DNA of 64,000 nt from an uncultured SAR116 cluster alpha proteobacterium (GTDB taxonomy: Bacteria; Pseudomonadota; Alphaproteobacteria; Puniceispirillales; Marisalimonadaceae): NCBI GenBank assembly GCA_902593735.1, contig CACJJL010000006.1, positions 1 to 64,000 on the forward strand. Reading direction: 5' to 3'. Below the pieces are notes generated by a model. That model was given only the letters and a program-made list of their open reading frames with translations. It searched no databases and was not told the origin of the DNA. Below are positions 47,770 through 57,136 of this stretch, piece by piece; position 1 is the first letter of the stretch; each line of letters begins with the position of its first letter. The translations under genes were made by a program, and so were the position numbers.

Positions 47770-48474
47770 CTACGAAATTAACCAACCACCATCAATATCA
47801 ATTGTTGTTCCGGTAATGAATTCGTTTTCAATCGCAAAAATTATTCCAGCACCCACTTCATCTGGAGTTCCTGCTCTAGGAATTAAATTGTTGTTTGTTG
47901 TGTTTTTATAATAATCTTCTCTTTCTTTACCCTGAAGAGGACTCATGGGAGTATCAATAATTCCAGGTGAAACTATATTAATTCTTTTTGGAGCTATCTC
48001 AGGGGCTATACCTCTTGCAAATGCTTCTACAGCCCCACCTACAGATGAAATGGCAATTTGTCCAGGTCTACATTTTCTAGCAGGAGAGCCACTTACTAAA
48101 ACAATGTTTCCATTGTCTTTAAGATATTTAGTACCATATCTAACTACATTAGTATATCCCCACAATTTATCAAATGACGCTCTGTATCCTTCTAAATCCA
48201 TAGATAAGAATGGACCAACAGCTCTGGCACCGCCTGTAGCAGAATTAACTAAAATATCATACTCGCCTATTTCTTGAAAAAACTGTTCTAAAGCATCTCT
48301 GTCTAAAACATTCATTTTTTTGGTTGTAACATTTTTAGGTAGATTTTGTAATTTCTCTGGATTTCGGCTAAGTGCTACTACATGAGCACCTTTATCAGAT
48401 AACATTTGAGTTGCTGAGAGCCCTATCCCGGATGTGCCTCCAAAAACAATAGCCTTTTTACCATTAATATCCAT
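47770..48474 (-). CDS. SDR-fold protein lacking the catalytic YxxxK
   Basis: A 234-residue short-chain dehydrogenase fold. The nucleotide motif GGTSGIG (12-18) is intact and VNSATGG replaces the usual NNAG. Where classical SDRs have Tyr-x-x-x-Lys, the sequence reads AISSVGGAVEA, giving Ile142 and Gly146. The RPGQ loop and INIVSPGIIDTPMS are typical of an SDR subgroup in which the Tyr is lost. It probably binds NAD(P) but may not catalyse standard keto/alcohol chemistry. It stands alone on the minus strand between convergent and divergent neighbours. Confidence 0.8.
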   Translation of the reverse strand: MDINGKKAIVFGGTSGIGLSATQMLSDKGAHVVALSRNPEKLQNLPKNVTTKKMNVLDRDALEQFFQEIGEYDILVNSATGGARAVGPFLSMDLEGYRASFDKLWGYTNVVRYGTKYLKDNGNIVLVSGSPARKCRPGQIAISSVGGAVEAFARGIAPEIAPKRINIVSPGIIDTPMSPLQGKEREDYYKNTTNNNLIPRAGTPDEVGAGIIFAIENEFITGTTIDIDGGWLIS

Positions 48475-48573
48475 TTTATTTATCCTTCAAATTTATTTAC
48501 AATTTAGCAAATTTTTATAACATTCTATTTTGAGATTTATCTGTAAAGTCTAAGATATATTAAAGGTATTAAA

Positions 48574-49266
48574 ATGACAATTGAGTTATTCAGAAACAAT
48601 TCATATTTGAAAGAGCATAAAACAAGAATATCTGAAACTGTGTCTGAAGGTTTAGTTCTAAATGAAACTATTTTTTATCCAGAGGGTGGTGGACAGCCTG
48701 GAGATGATGGTTCTATTACAGTAGATAATCAAACTATTAACATTAATGGAACTAAATATATTGACAATAAATTAGTCCATTTAGTTGGAGATATTGATGG
48801 TTTAAAAAAAAATCAAGAGGTTAAATTAAATTTAAATTGGGTAAAAAGATATAGTCACATGAAAGTGCACACTTCACTTCATCTATTATGTTCAATAATA
48901 CCTTTTCCTGTTACGGGAGGATCTATAGGTGATGGAAGAGGTCGTCTAGACTTTGATCTTGAAAGCAAGCCTGACAAAGAAGATGTATTAAATAAAATTA
49001 ATCGATTAATTGATAAAGACTATTCAATCTATATTTCAAGTATCACAGATAAAGAGTTAGACAAAAACCCAGAATTAGTCAGAACTATGGCTGTAAAACC
49101 GCCAAGAGGATCTGGACAAATAAGAATGATAAAAATTGGAGATAATATTGATTTTCAGCCATGTGGTGGAACACATGTAAATAAAACATCTGAGATTGAT
49201 TACGTTAAATCTGTAAAAATAGAAAACAAAGGTAAAATGAATAAAAGAATAATTTTGAACTTTTAG
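48574..49266 (+). CDS. alanyl-tRNA editing protein (AlaX type)
   Basis: A 230-residue stand-alone homologue of the AlaRS editing domain. The zinc site is complete: H99 and H103 in KVHTSLHLL, C197 and H201 in PCGGTHV. YPEGGGQPGDDG near residue 40 is the N-terminal signature, which places it in the AlaX-M-like class. It deacylates Ser-tRNA(Ala) or Gly-tRNA(Ala) in the cytosol. No AlaRS gene is in the window. It is divergent from the SDR gene. Confidence 0.9.
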   Translation: MTIELFRNNSYLKEHKTRISETVSEGLVLNETIFYPEGGGQPGDDGSITVDNQTININGTKYIDNKLVHLVGDIDGLKKNQEVKLNLNWVKRYSHMKVHTSLHLLCSIIPFPVTGGSIGDGRGRLDFDLESKPDKEDVLNKINRLIDKDYSIYISSITDKELDKNPELVRTMAVKPPRGSGQIRMIKIGDNIDFQPCGGTHVNKTSEIDYVKSVKIENKGKMNKRIILNF

Positions 49267-49275
49267 TTTTTAAAA

Positions 49276-50100
49276 TTATTTTTTACATACAATTTCAAAT
49301 GGTAATGTACGTTTTTCTTTAATAGACTTCATTGAGTTTATAGATCTTTCTTTCATGGTAGCTCCACCAATCACATGAATTCCAAGAATAGGCTTGTCCT
49401 TTTTAGACTTATTATCAATCATTTTTTCATAGCCAGAGATATATTTTTCAGAGGTTTCAATAATTTGAATATCATAAAATCCAATTTCTTTTAATAACGA
49501 AATTGTACTTTCTGGAGACAATAAAAAACTCATCTCAGATGTGTCTGCCCATGGTAATGGGAAAATTGGATTTCCTTTTGGTCCTAATCCATGTTCTGAA
49601 AAAGCAAAAAAAGTTCCTTTTTTTAAAACTCTATATGCTTCCAAAAAAAAATCTTTTCTGTTTTTGATATTCATAGTTACATGTTGTGAATATCCACCGT
49701 CAAATGCTTCATCCTCAAAATTTAAAGTTTCACTATTTCCTATTTGAAGTGATACTTTCTTGGACATTGAAGTAAGATTGTTAAACTTATTACCAATTTC
49801 TATAAAGCTAGGCGTTATGTCTATTCCTGTTATTAAACATTTAAATTGTTTTGCAAAATATCTTGCAGGTCCTCCAAGTCCACATCCAATATCTATAATT
49901 CTTTGATTTTCAGATATTGGCATCCTTTTCCCGAGATCTACAGTAGCTGCAATCCCTCGAGCGTGATACTGATCAATAGGAAATAAATCTTCAATTTCTA
50001 ATTTTTTATTATTTAAACCAGCTTCTGACATTGCTTTGTGGATTCTTGTATGAATGTCACCTCTGGTCCAAAAATTTTCTAAATCAGATCTATTTATCAT
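49276..50100 (-). CDS. SAM-dependent methyltransferase
   Basis: A 274-residue class I methyltransferase. Motif I is IIDIGCGLGGPARYFA, and GIDITPSFIE, GYSQHVTMNI and FFAFSEHGLGPKGNPIFPLP follow. GGPARYFA and the PLPWA loop resemble sarcosine/dimethylglycine and related small-molecule N-methyltransferases rather than RNA enzymes; the substrate is not settled. Its stop is 2 bases from the GMC oxidoreductase gene, which it follows on the minus strand, so the pair may act on one metabolite. Confidence 0.78.
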   Translation of the reverse strand: MINRSDLENFWTRGDIHTRIHKAMSEAGLNNKKLEIEDLFPIDQYHARGIAATVDLGKRMPISENQRIIDIGCGLGGPARYFAKQFKCLITGIDITPSFIEIGNKFNNLTSMSKKVSLQIGNSETLNFEDEAFDGGYSQHVTMNIKNRKDFFLEAYRVLKKGTFFAFSEHGLGPKGNPIFPLPWADTSEMSFLLSPESTISLLKEIGFYDIQIIETSEKYISGYEKMIDNKSKKDKPILGIHVIGGATMKERSINSMKSIKEKRTLPFEIVCKK

Positions 50101-50102
50101 TT

Positions 50103-51698
50103 TTAATTGTTTAAAATAAAGTCAGCACAACGCTCTCCAATCATCATGCATGCAGCATTAGTATTTCCTGACACTAATGTTGGCATTATTGAAGCATCTG
50201 CTATACGAAGACCTTTTATTCCATGAACCTTTAAATTTTTATCGACAACGGATTCTTGGTCAAATCCCATTTTACATGTCCCTACAGGATGGTAAACTGT
50301 TTCAGCTTTATCCCTTATAAATTGAAGTATTTTTTCGTCTGAATTAAAATTTTCTCCAGGCTGTATTTCTTCACCACAGAATTCTTTCATTGTAGTTGAA
50401 CCCATAATTTTCCTAATTAGTTTAACTCCAGAAATTAGTGTTTGTCTATCCAAAGAGCTTGATAAGAAGTTGTATTTTATCCTCGGTGAGTCTTCCGGAT
50501 CATCAGACTTTATGTGAATGCTACCCTTACTCTCGGGTAGGTTTTGATTTACAGTACAAGTAATGCCAGGTTCCTCGCCTAACTTTCTTTTACCGTTTTC
50601 CAATACAACTTTGTAGGGTATAAAGTGAGCCTGGATATCTGGAGCAGCTAATTCTTTTCTAGTCTTAAAAAAACCTACTACAGGTGCTGATGGCAAAGTT
50701 AAAAATCCATCTCTTTTAAATATATAGTTAGCGACCTGTTTTACAAGGTTAATACCTCTTGCTTTGTCATTATAAGCTATTCCAGGTTTTGTAATTTTAT
50801 AAATAATTCTTGGTGCAATATGGTCTCTTAAATTTTCTCCAACACCATTAAGTTCATGTATTAGCGGTATATTTTTTTCTTCCAAAACATCTCTTCTACC
50901 GATGCCTGACAATTCAAGAATTTGAGGGGAATTTATTGCTCCACCAGACAGAATTATTTCTTTAGAAACAGAATACTTAATTATTTTATTTTTATTTTTA
51001 ACCTCAAGACCAATACATTTCTTACTATCAAAAAGGAGTTTTTTAACAAGACTATTTGTAATTATGGTTAGATTTTTTCTAGATTTTATTGGCTTTAAAT
51101 AAGCAACTTCTGCACTCATTCTTTCACCTTTATAGATTGTAGTTTGAGTGTAACCTATACCTTCTTGATCCTGTCCATTATAATCTTTATTAACAGGTAT
51201 TTGTATTTCTTCTGCTGCTTTAAATAAACCATTATAGATTGGGTTTCTATCTGTTACTTCTGTGACTTTTAATGGTCCTTCTAATCCCCTTAATTCCGAA
51301 GTATTTCCCTGATAGCTCTCCATTTTTTTAAAAAAAGGTAAGACATCGTCATATGACCAACCTGTATTTCCCATTTGTGCCCATGTATCATAATCCAGTT
51401 TATTACCTCTGACATATACTAATCCGTTAATTGAACTCGAGCCTCCAAGTAATTTACCTCTTGGTATTGGTATTTTTCGATTTGAAGTATTTGCCTCTGG
51501 CTCTGATCTATATCTCCAATTGGCTAATGGATTATCAATTAAAAGAGCAAAGCTTGCTGGAAGTCTTGATAACGGATGTGATGACCTGCCAGCTTCGATT
51601 AATAGTACATTATTATTTGCGTTTTCAGATAATCTATTAGCTACGGCACAGCCTGCTGAACCTGCACCAACAATTATATAATCAAATGTTTCATTCAT
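50103..51698 (-). CDS. GMC family oxidoreductase (choline dehydrogenase-like)
   Basis: A 531-residue flavoprotein. FDYIIVGAGSAGCAVANRLSE is the FAD fold; PRGKLLGGSSSINGLVYVRG and SGGAINSPQILELSGIG are GMC signature 1 and 2 regions; the active-site HPVGTCKMG and the SGNTNAA stretch hold the His and Asn. It oxidises an alcohol to an aldehyde or acid, with electrons passed to quinone or oxygen. The start is ATG 51698 (MNETFDY); an ATG five codons earlier is possible. It runs into the methyltransferase gene. Confidence 0.88.
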   Translation of the reverse strand: MNETFDYIIVGAGSAGCAVANRLSENANNNVLLIEAGRSSHPLSRLPASFALLIDNPLANWRYRSEPEANTSNRKIPIPRGKLLGGSSSINGLVYVRGNKLDYDTWAQMGNTGWSYDDVLPFFKKMESYQGNTSELRGLEGPLKVTEVTDRNPIYNGLFKAAEEIQIPVNKDYNGQDQEGIGYTQTTIYKGERMSAEVAYLKPIKSRKNLTIITNSLVKKLLFDSKKCIGLEVKNKNKIIKYSVSKEIILSGGAINSPQILELSGIGRRDVLEEKNIPLIHELNGVGENLRDHIAPRIIYKITKPGIAYNDKARGINLVKQVANYIFKRDGFLTLPSAPVVGFFKTRKELAAPDIQAHFIPYKVVLENGKRKLGEEPGITCTVNQNLPESKGSIHIKSDDPEDSPRIKYNFLSSSLDRQTLISGVKLIRKIMGSTTMKEFCGEEIQPGENFNSDEKILQFIRDKAETVYHPVGTCKMGFDQESVVDKNLKVHGIKGLRIADASIMPTLVSGNTNAACMMIGERCADFILNN

Positions 51699-51843
51699 AT
51701 TCTTTTCTTTCATCGAAAATTTATAATAGATATTTCTATTTTCATATCAATATAATTCCAATTTATTACTTTATTAAAATAATGACATAATTGATAAAAA
51801 GTCTAAACAATGTTACTTAACCGTCATCGAATGGAGACATTTT

Positions 51844-52452
51844 GTGTTAGAGTGGATATTAGATGTTACTCAGATTATAATAGCTGATATTGTGCTATCA
51901 GGAGACAATGCTCTAATAATTGGAATGGCAGCGGCGGCAGTTCCTGAAGAAAGTCGTAAAAAAGTTATATTCATTGGGTTGATGGTTGCTGCCGTACTAA
52001 GAATTTTATTTGCTCTTGTTGCTTCCTATTTAATTAGTATACCTGGATTACTTTTATTAGGTGGGTTATTACTTTTTTGGGTTTGTTGGAAATTTTATAA
52101 TGATATAAAAGAATTCTCTTCATCAGATGAAGAAAAAGAAAAGCTCCAAAAAGATGTATCAGGTAAAGGATTAACAGGAGCGCTTATAACTATCATAATA
52201 GCTGACATTTCAATGTCTCTTGATAATGTTATAGCCATTACAGCAATAGCAAGAGATAATAAGACTTTATTGATCTTAGGAATTGCCTTTGCCATTTTAA
52301 TAATGGCTTTGTTTGCAACAGCTATAGTTAGATTATTAACTAAGTTTAAATGGCTGTCATATTTAGGTCTTGCTTTTTTAGTATACCTCTCATCTAAAAT
52401 GACTTTAGACGGTTGGTTCCAAATTTATCCTTATATCAATAACTATCTATGA
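51844..52452 (+). CDS. TerC family integral membrane protein (YjbE type)
   Basis: A 202-residue membrane protein with about seven hydrophobic segments. IIIADIVLSGDNALIIGMAAA and IIIADISMSLDNVIAITAIA are the duplicated TerC motifs with acidic and asparagine residues that bind metal. Members export manganese or other divalent metals. The start is GTG 51844 with GGAG seven bases before it; no in-frame ATG precedes it. It is convergent with the fused TRAP permease gene, with the 3' ends overlapping by 6 bases. Confidence 0.86.
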   Translation: MLEWILDVTQIIIADIVLSGDNALIIGMAAAAVPEESRKKVIFIGLMVAAVLRILFALVASYLISIPGLLLLGGLLLFWVCWKFYNDIKEFSSSDEEKEKLQKDVSGKGLTGALITIIIADISMSLDNVIAITAIARDNKTLLILGIAFAILIMALFATAIVRLLTKFKWLSYLGLAFLVYLSSKMTLDGWFQIYPYINNYL

Positions 52453-54504
52453 ACCAAGCCACTTTGGGAACCAAAGAGCAATGTCTGGATAAAACATAAC
52501 TAATAACATTCCCGTTATTTGTAGGGCTATGAACGGAAGAACAGATACAAAAATTTCTTGTAAGGTGATATCTGCTGGTGCTACCGATTTTAACCAAAAA
52601 CATGCAGGTCCAAATGGTGGTGAAAGAAAATAAATCTGAATATTCATAACAAATAACACACCAAACCAAACAGCTGCCCACTCAGGCTCTAATCCTAATT
52701 CTGGTGCCATTCCAACAACAACGGGAGCAAATACAGGTACTGTTATAAATGCAATTGCTATCCACTCCATAAATGTTCCAAGGATAACTAAAATCCCCAT
52801 CATAACAAAAACAATTCCGATGGCAGGTAATCCTAATCCTGAAAACAAGGACCTCATAAAATCCGCTCCACCTATAAGATTATAAATTCCAACAAATGCA
52901 ACAGCTCCTAAAATTAGCCAAATAATTGTTCCAACAGTGGACATTGTTCCAGCGAGAGCTACTTGTAATAAATTCCAACTGTATGAGTTTCTAAACCAAG
53001 CAACAAAAATAGCACCTAAAACTCCAACTGCTGCAGCTTCGGTTACCGATGCAATTCCACCATAAATTGAACCCATAACGCAGAATATTAAAAAGATACT
53101 CAAGAAAACTGCATAGAGTTTATCTTTAGACATTTTCATTTCTTTTTTTCTTGCTTTAGCTACTTCTTCTGCCGTAGGTGCCATTGCAGGGTTAATATTA
53201 CATCTTGCTAGTACATAAATAGCATATAACCCAGCAAGCATTAAACCAGGAACAGCTCCAGCCATAAAAAGATCTCCAATAGCTACTTGGGCAGATAAGC
53301 CATAAATAATCATGATGATACTAGGCGGAATAAGGGTTGCTAATGCACCAGAAGCACAAATTAAACCAATAGACATTTTTCTGTCATATCCCAATCTCAA
53401 GAGTTGTGGTAAGGCTACTAAACCGAGCATAACAATTTCTCCACCCATAACACCTGACATTGCTGCTAACACAACTGCAACGGCAATTGTTTGAATTGCA
53501 ACGCCGCCTCTCAGCTTTCCTGCAAAAATTGACATAGCGTCAAATAAATCCTCAGCTACACCAGCTCTTTCTAGAATAGACGCCATTAATACGAATAGTG
53601 GTACCGCAATTAATGGATATTTTTCCAATAACCCAAAAGCATTGGTTGAAACTAAATAAAGTCCTCCATAACCAAAATAACAAAGAGCACTAAGAACTGA
53701 CACAAATAAGGTAACAACTCCAAGAGGCATACCTGTCATCATCAATACCAGCATTAACACGACAATTAATATGCTTGCCGTACCTATATTCATATCCTGC
53801 ATGTTAATGTAATCTTGTGGATTAATATGACTTCCAACTAAAGCATAAATAGAATTTATATATCCAGCGAAACTTTCTTCTCCTATGAAGTGGACTATTA
53901 TAACACAAGTGATTCTCAAGATTATCAAACCACAAATTCCTAAAACTATTTTTTTTGCAATGTTAGAACTAAAATGCCTGTATAGATTTATCATTAATTG
54001 AATTATGTAAGTCGCTGCACCAATGGTAAGCATAGACTTTAAAATCATTGGCTGTGGAGAATTCCAGGCACTTCCAGCCTTTTCAAGCATCATAACTGAA
54101 TCAAGAGCACGAATGACTGAATCATCTATTAGTAACCAGAGAGCAATTATGCCAACCACATACGCAATAAGATCAAGCCACCATTTACCTCTATCCGATG
54201 CCATTATATAAAAGACTGTTATTCCAATATGACGTTTGTGCAAAGTTACGTAAGCAGCTGACAACATCCATGCTGTTGCAGCTAAAACCATTACTACTTC
54301 AAACACCCACTGAGTAGGGGCATCAAACACGTATCTTGATATAACTTCGTATCCTGTCACAGCAGCGCATATTAAATAAAGTTGTGCTACAGCTAGCCCA
54401 GAAAATTTACTGAAATGGTCAAAAAAGGCGAAACGATCTTTCCCAGTCTCAAAATTTTCCATGTTATCCAAGTCTAAACTTTGCTTTTGGACTGTTTCTG
54501 CCAT
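52447..54504 (-). CDS. TRAP transporter fused small and large permease (DctQM)
   Basis: A 685-residue protein in which a DctQ-like part (about 20-225) is joined to a DctM part (about 235-685). Signatures include YVTLHKRHIGITVFYIMAS in the first part and YPLIAVPLFVLMASILERAGVA, GVMGGEIVMLGLVALPQLLRLG, ALATLIPPSIIMIIYGL and GGIASVTEAAAVGVLGA in the second. The start is ATG 54504 because GGGGGGAA lies just upstream. It is divergent from the 40-residue membrane protein and binding protein, with 110 bases between. Confidence 0.9.
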   Translation of the reverse strand: MAETVQKQSLDLDNMENFETGKDRFAFFDHFSKFSGLAVAQLYLICAAVTGYEVISRYVFDAPTQWVFEVVMVLAATAWMLSAAYVTLHKRHIGITVFYIMASDRGKWWLDLIAYVVGIIALWLLIDDSVIRALDSVMMLEKAGSAWNSPQPMILKSMLTIGAATYIIQLMINLYRHFSSNIAKKIVLGICGLIILRITCVIIVHFIGEESFAGYINSIYALVGSHINPQDYINMQDMNIGTASILIVVLMLVLMMTGMPLGVVTLFVSVLSALCYFGYGGLYLVSTNAFGLLEKYPLIAVPLFVLMASILERAGVAEDLFDAMSIFAGKLRGGVAIQTIAVAVVLAAMSGVMGGEIVMLGLVALPQLLRLGYDRKMSIGLICASGALATLIPPSIIMIIYGLSAQVAIGDLFMAGAVPGLMLAGLYAIYVLARCNINPAMAPTAEEVAKARKKEMKMSKDKLYAVFLSIFLIFCVMGSIYGGIASVTEAAAVGVLGAIFVAWFRNSYSWNLLQVALAGTMSTVGTIIWLILGAVAFVGIYNLIGGADFMRSLFSGLGLPAIGIVFVMMGILVILGTFMEWIAIAFITVPVFAPVVVGMAPELGLEPEWAAVWFGVLFVMNIQIYFLSPPFGPACFWLKSVAPADITLQEIFVSVLPFIALQITGMLLVMFYPDIALWFPKWLGS

Positions 54505-54555
54505 TAAATTCCCCCCATACGAATTTTTAACTTGCAATTGTCTTAGAATTAAGAA

Positions 54556-54569
54556 CTATAATAGTATCT
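54556..54569. promoter_or_regulatory. 14-base element shared with 57567-57580
   Basis: CTATAATAGTATCT occurs here, between the divergent TRAP genes, and again at 57567-57580 between the RidA and dehydrogenase genes. It contains the palindrome ACTATAATAGT (from 54555) and a consensus TATAAT. It could be an operator or simply a -10 element; TTGCAA at 54532 is a weak -35 at 19-base spacing. Confidence 0.35.
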
Positions 54570-54614
54570 ATTAGAGACATTAATTTTAGTATGTCAAGAA
54601 CCAAGGAGGAAATT

Positions 54615-54737
54615 TTGGCTAAACCTGTTAGAAGCGATCATGTAGATACTTACGGTCCCTGGGCTTGGATTGCTGGATTTGCTTTCGCGGTTTTAATTAC
54701 ATGGATGATGTTTTATATAGCTGATGGTTTCAGCTAA
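54615..54737 (+). CDS. small single-span membrane protein in TRAP locus
   Basis: An unreported 40-residue reading frame from TTG 54615 to TAA 54737. AAGGAGG (54603-54609) lies exactly 5 bases before the TTG, one of the strongest ribosome sites in the window; an in-frame ATG at 54591 has none. The product has a polar N-terminus (MAKPVRSDHVDTYGP) and one hydrophobic span of about 20 residues beginning WAWIAGFAFAVL, ending IADGFS. It lies 22 bases before the binding-protein gene. It may be a small accessory subunit of this transporter; I recognise no family. Confidence 0.72.
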   Translation: MAKPVRSDHVDTYGPWAWIAGFAFAVLITWMMFYIADGFS

Positions 54738-54759
54738 TTTTCACAAAAGGAGGAATATA

Positions 54760-55776
54760 GTGAAAAAATATATATTAAGTGCTTTAATCGTAGCAGGCCT
54801 TACCTTTACAGGGGCTGCAAGTGCGAAAAAGCTTAAGTTTCAAATGAGTTCCAAAGCCGGTGACTGGGCTCACACTTATATGGGTGAAAAGGCAAAAATA
54901 TTATCAGATCTTACTGATGGCAAATTACAAATTGAAGGATTACCAACAAAGTCTGTTGTACCTCACAGAGAAACAATTGATGCGGTTGCAAACGGTATCC
55001 TAGACGGGGATTTCAATGCTATTGCATACTTTGCAGGAAGAGATCCAGCTTTTGCAATTATGGGGGACTTGATTGCAGGTTACGATACACCGAAACAATA
55101 TCAAGAATATTGTATGCACGGTGGTGGAAAAGAAATGCTTCAAAAAATATATGATAGCGTTTTACCAGGTAAAATTCTCGTACTAGGTTGTGGTCCTTAC
55201 GGGAAAGAAGCTCTTGTTTCAAAGGTTCCAATCAATGGCGTAGCTGATCTTAAAGGTGTTAAAATTAGATCACCTGAAGGTTTAGCCGCAGATGTTTTCA
55301 GAAGAGCAGGTGCTTCACCTTCTTCAATTCCTTTCTCTGAGGTTTATACTTCTCTAGAAAAGGGTATTGTTGATGCCGCTGATGCTTCTGTTTATATTAA
55401 CAATCATGCTAGTGGTTTCCATAAGATTGCAAAGTACCCACTTTACCCTGGTATTCACTCAATGGCGAACCTACAAACTATTATTAACAAGAAAGTTTTT
55501 AATAAGTTGAGTAAACAACATCAAACTGCCCTAACAGTTTGGACCTACATGACTTGGACAGCTAAGTTAAGAGATGCTGGCCTTGACGGTAGAGCTCAAG
55601 TTGCAAAAGATAAGGCAGCTGGTGACTTAACAATCATTGACTGGCCAGTTAGTGAGAGAGCAAAGTTCAGACAAATCGCTGTTGAGGCGTGGAATTCTGC
55701 TGCATCAAAAAGCCCACTCGCAAAAGAGGCTTTAGAGTCAAATCTTTCTTACATGAAGAAAATAGGTTTACTTTAA
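54760..55776 (+). CDS. TRAP transporter substrate-binding protein (DctP/TakP-like)
   Basis: A 338-residue periplasmic binding protein with a textbook signal peptide ending GAASA about residue 22. The start is GTG 54760 with AAAAGGAGG 6 bases upstream; an in-frame upstream ATG would put 12 residues ahead of the signal. LKGVKIRSPEGLAADVFRRAG holds the ligand arginine, and IPFSEVYTSLEKGIVDAAD is the second motif. YCMHGGGKEMLQKIY resembles 2-oxoacid-binding TakP-type proteins. Codon use is less AT-rich than the neighbours, suggesting high expression. Confidence 0.87.
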   Translation: MKKYILSALIVAGLTFTGAASAKKLKFQMSSKAGDWAHTYMGEKAKILSDLTDGKLQIEGLPTKSVVPHRETIDAVANGILDGDFNAIAYFAGRDPAFAIMGDLIAGYDTPKQYQEYCMHGGGKEMLQKIYDSVLPGKILVLGCGPYGKEALVSKVPINGVADLKGVKIRSPEGLAADVFRRAGASPSSIPFSEVYTSLEKGIVDAADASVYINNHASGFHKIAKYPLYPGIHSMANLQTIINKKVFNKLSKQHQTALTVWTYMTWTAKLRDAGLDGRAQVAKDKAAGDLTIIDWPVSERAKFRQIAVEAWNSAASKSPLAKEALESNLSYMKKIGLL

Positions 55777-55791
55777 ATATATAAATAATTT

Positions 55792-55823
55792 AGCTTGCTG
55801 ACTTCTCTAGTTAGCAAGCTTTT
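55792..55823. terminator. terminator after the third dctP gene, shared with amidase 3' end
   Basis: AGCTTGCTGACT (55792-55803) and AGTTAGCAAGCT (55809-55820) form a 12-base stem with one G-T pair, followed by TTTT on the plus strand. The right arm contains the last codons and stop of the convergent amidase gene. Confidence 0.75.
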
Positions 55824-57123
55824 CTTTGTCTAAAATATACTTACATATTTCCAATAGTTTTAAATCCTCATTCCAATTTGCAATAAATTGAATGCCAATT
55901 GGTAAATCATCTTTCCCTTTTAAAAAAGGAAGGCTGATTGCTGGAACTCCCATCATAGTCCAATATCCGTTAAAGATTGCATTCCCAGTATTCATTAGAT
56001 TGCGAGGTGCTTGTCCTGGTGCTGCAGGAGTAATAATAGCATCATATTTTTTAAAAAATTGTTTTAAAATTTGTTCCATTTTTTTTGCTTGTTCTATTGC
56101 TGATATGTAGTCACTCGCTGATACTGGTATTCCTGCTTCGATTCTTTTAACGGTAAATGGATGAAGTTTAGATTTATTAGCTTGATAATAATTTATTAGA
56201 GAGTTGGCAATAGATCCGTTCATTATAATTTCGTGTGCTTTAGCTGCATCTTCAAAATCTTTTCCAAGGTCTAACTCTTCAATGTCAAGTTGTACATTTT
56301 TTACAAACTCTTCAATTCCATGTTTCATATCCTCATTACCAAAATTCCAAACAGGCCCTCTAACAAATCCAAATTTAATTGGCTTATTTAAACTCACAAT
56401 TCTTTTATATTGGTAATCTTGAATCATATCTAAATCATTACTGTCATATGATAAAATTACTGAGGCAACTAAGTCTATATCTTCAACACAATTTGCATAA
56501 ATACCAGGGTGGTCTAATCTTTGAGAAATTGGTGACATTCCAGATCTAGATATAGTTCCAAATGTTGGTTTAAATCCTAATATACCTGTAAATGATGCGG
56601 GTCTTAAAACAGAACCGCCTGTTTGTGATCCAATTGCTAGCGGTACCATGTAGTCTGACACGGCAGCAGCAGAACCCGAAGAGGAGCCACCTGGGGTGCA
56701 TTCTAAATCTTTTGGGTTTTTTGTTTTACCAGGACCTGACAAGGCAAACTCAGTTGTAACACATTTACCCATAATAACAGCGCCTTCATCTCTAAGTAAT
56801 CTAACTAAATGAGCGTCTTTAGATGGTTTTCTGTTTTTGCATAAGTGAGATCCATTTTCTGTAGGCATATCTTTTGTATCAATAATGTCTTTAATACCAA
56901 TTGGAAGACCATTCAATTTACCTGCGGTTTTATCTTTCCATCTTTTATCAGCTTCTCTTGCTTGCTCTAATGCAAGTTTAGGATCTAAAAAAATCCAAGC
57001 ACTAACATCATCTTCTCGTAATTCTATTTGTTTTAAAAATGCTTTAACATACTCTTCAGAAGAAAGACTGCCTTCTTCCATCATTTTTAATGCTTCATTA
57101 GCGCTTAGTTTAATTAATTCCAT
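55807..57123 (-). CDS. amidase signature family protein
   Basis: A 438-residue amidase. Lysine is in LNGLPIGIKDIIDTKD, cis-serine in AIGSQTGGSVLRPASF and nucleophile serine in TPGGSSSGSAAAVS. MPTENGS and the C-terminal GVPAISLPF are family segments. It is third of three amidases in the window and follows the RidA gene by 13 bases on the minus strand. Together they suggest breakdown of an amide or N-containing compound whose enamine intermediates RidA would remove. Substrate unknown. Confidence 0.85.
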   Translation of the reverse strand: MELIKLSANEALKMMEEGSLSSEEYVKAFLKQIELREDDVSAWIFLDPKLALEQAREADKRWKDKTAGKLNGLPIGIKDIIDTKDMPTENGSHLCKNRKPSKDAHLVRLLRDEGAVIMGKCVTTEFALSGPGKTKNPKDLECTPGGSSSGSAAAVSDYMVPLAIGSQTGGSVLRPASFTGILGFKPTFGTISRSGMSPISQRLDHPGIYANCVEDIDLVASVILSYDSNDLDMIQDYQYKRIVSLNKPIKFGFVRGPVWNFGNEDMKHGIEEFVKNVQLDIEELDLGKDFEDAAKAHEIIMNGSIANSLINYYQANKSKLHPFTVKRIEAGIPVSASDYISAIEQAKKMEQILKQFFKKYDAIITPAAPGQAPRNLMNTGNAIFNGYWTMMGVPAISLPFLKGKDDLPIGIQFIANWNEDLKLLEICKYILDKEKLAN

Positions 57124-57136
57124 CTAAAATTCTCTT

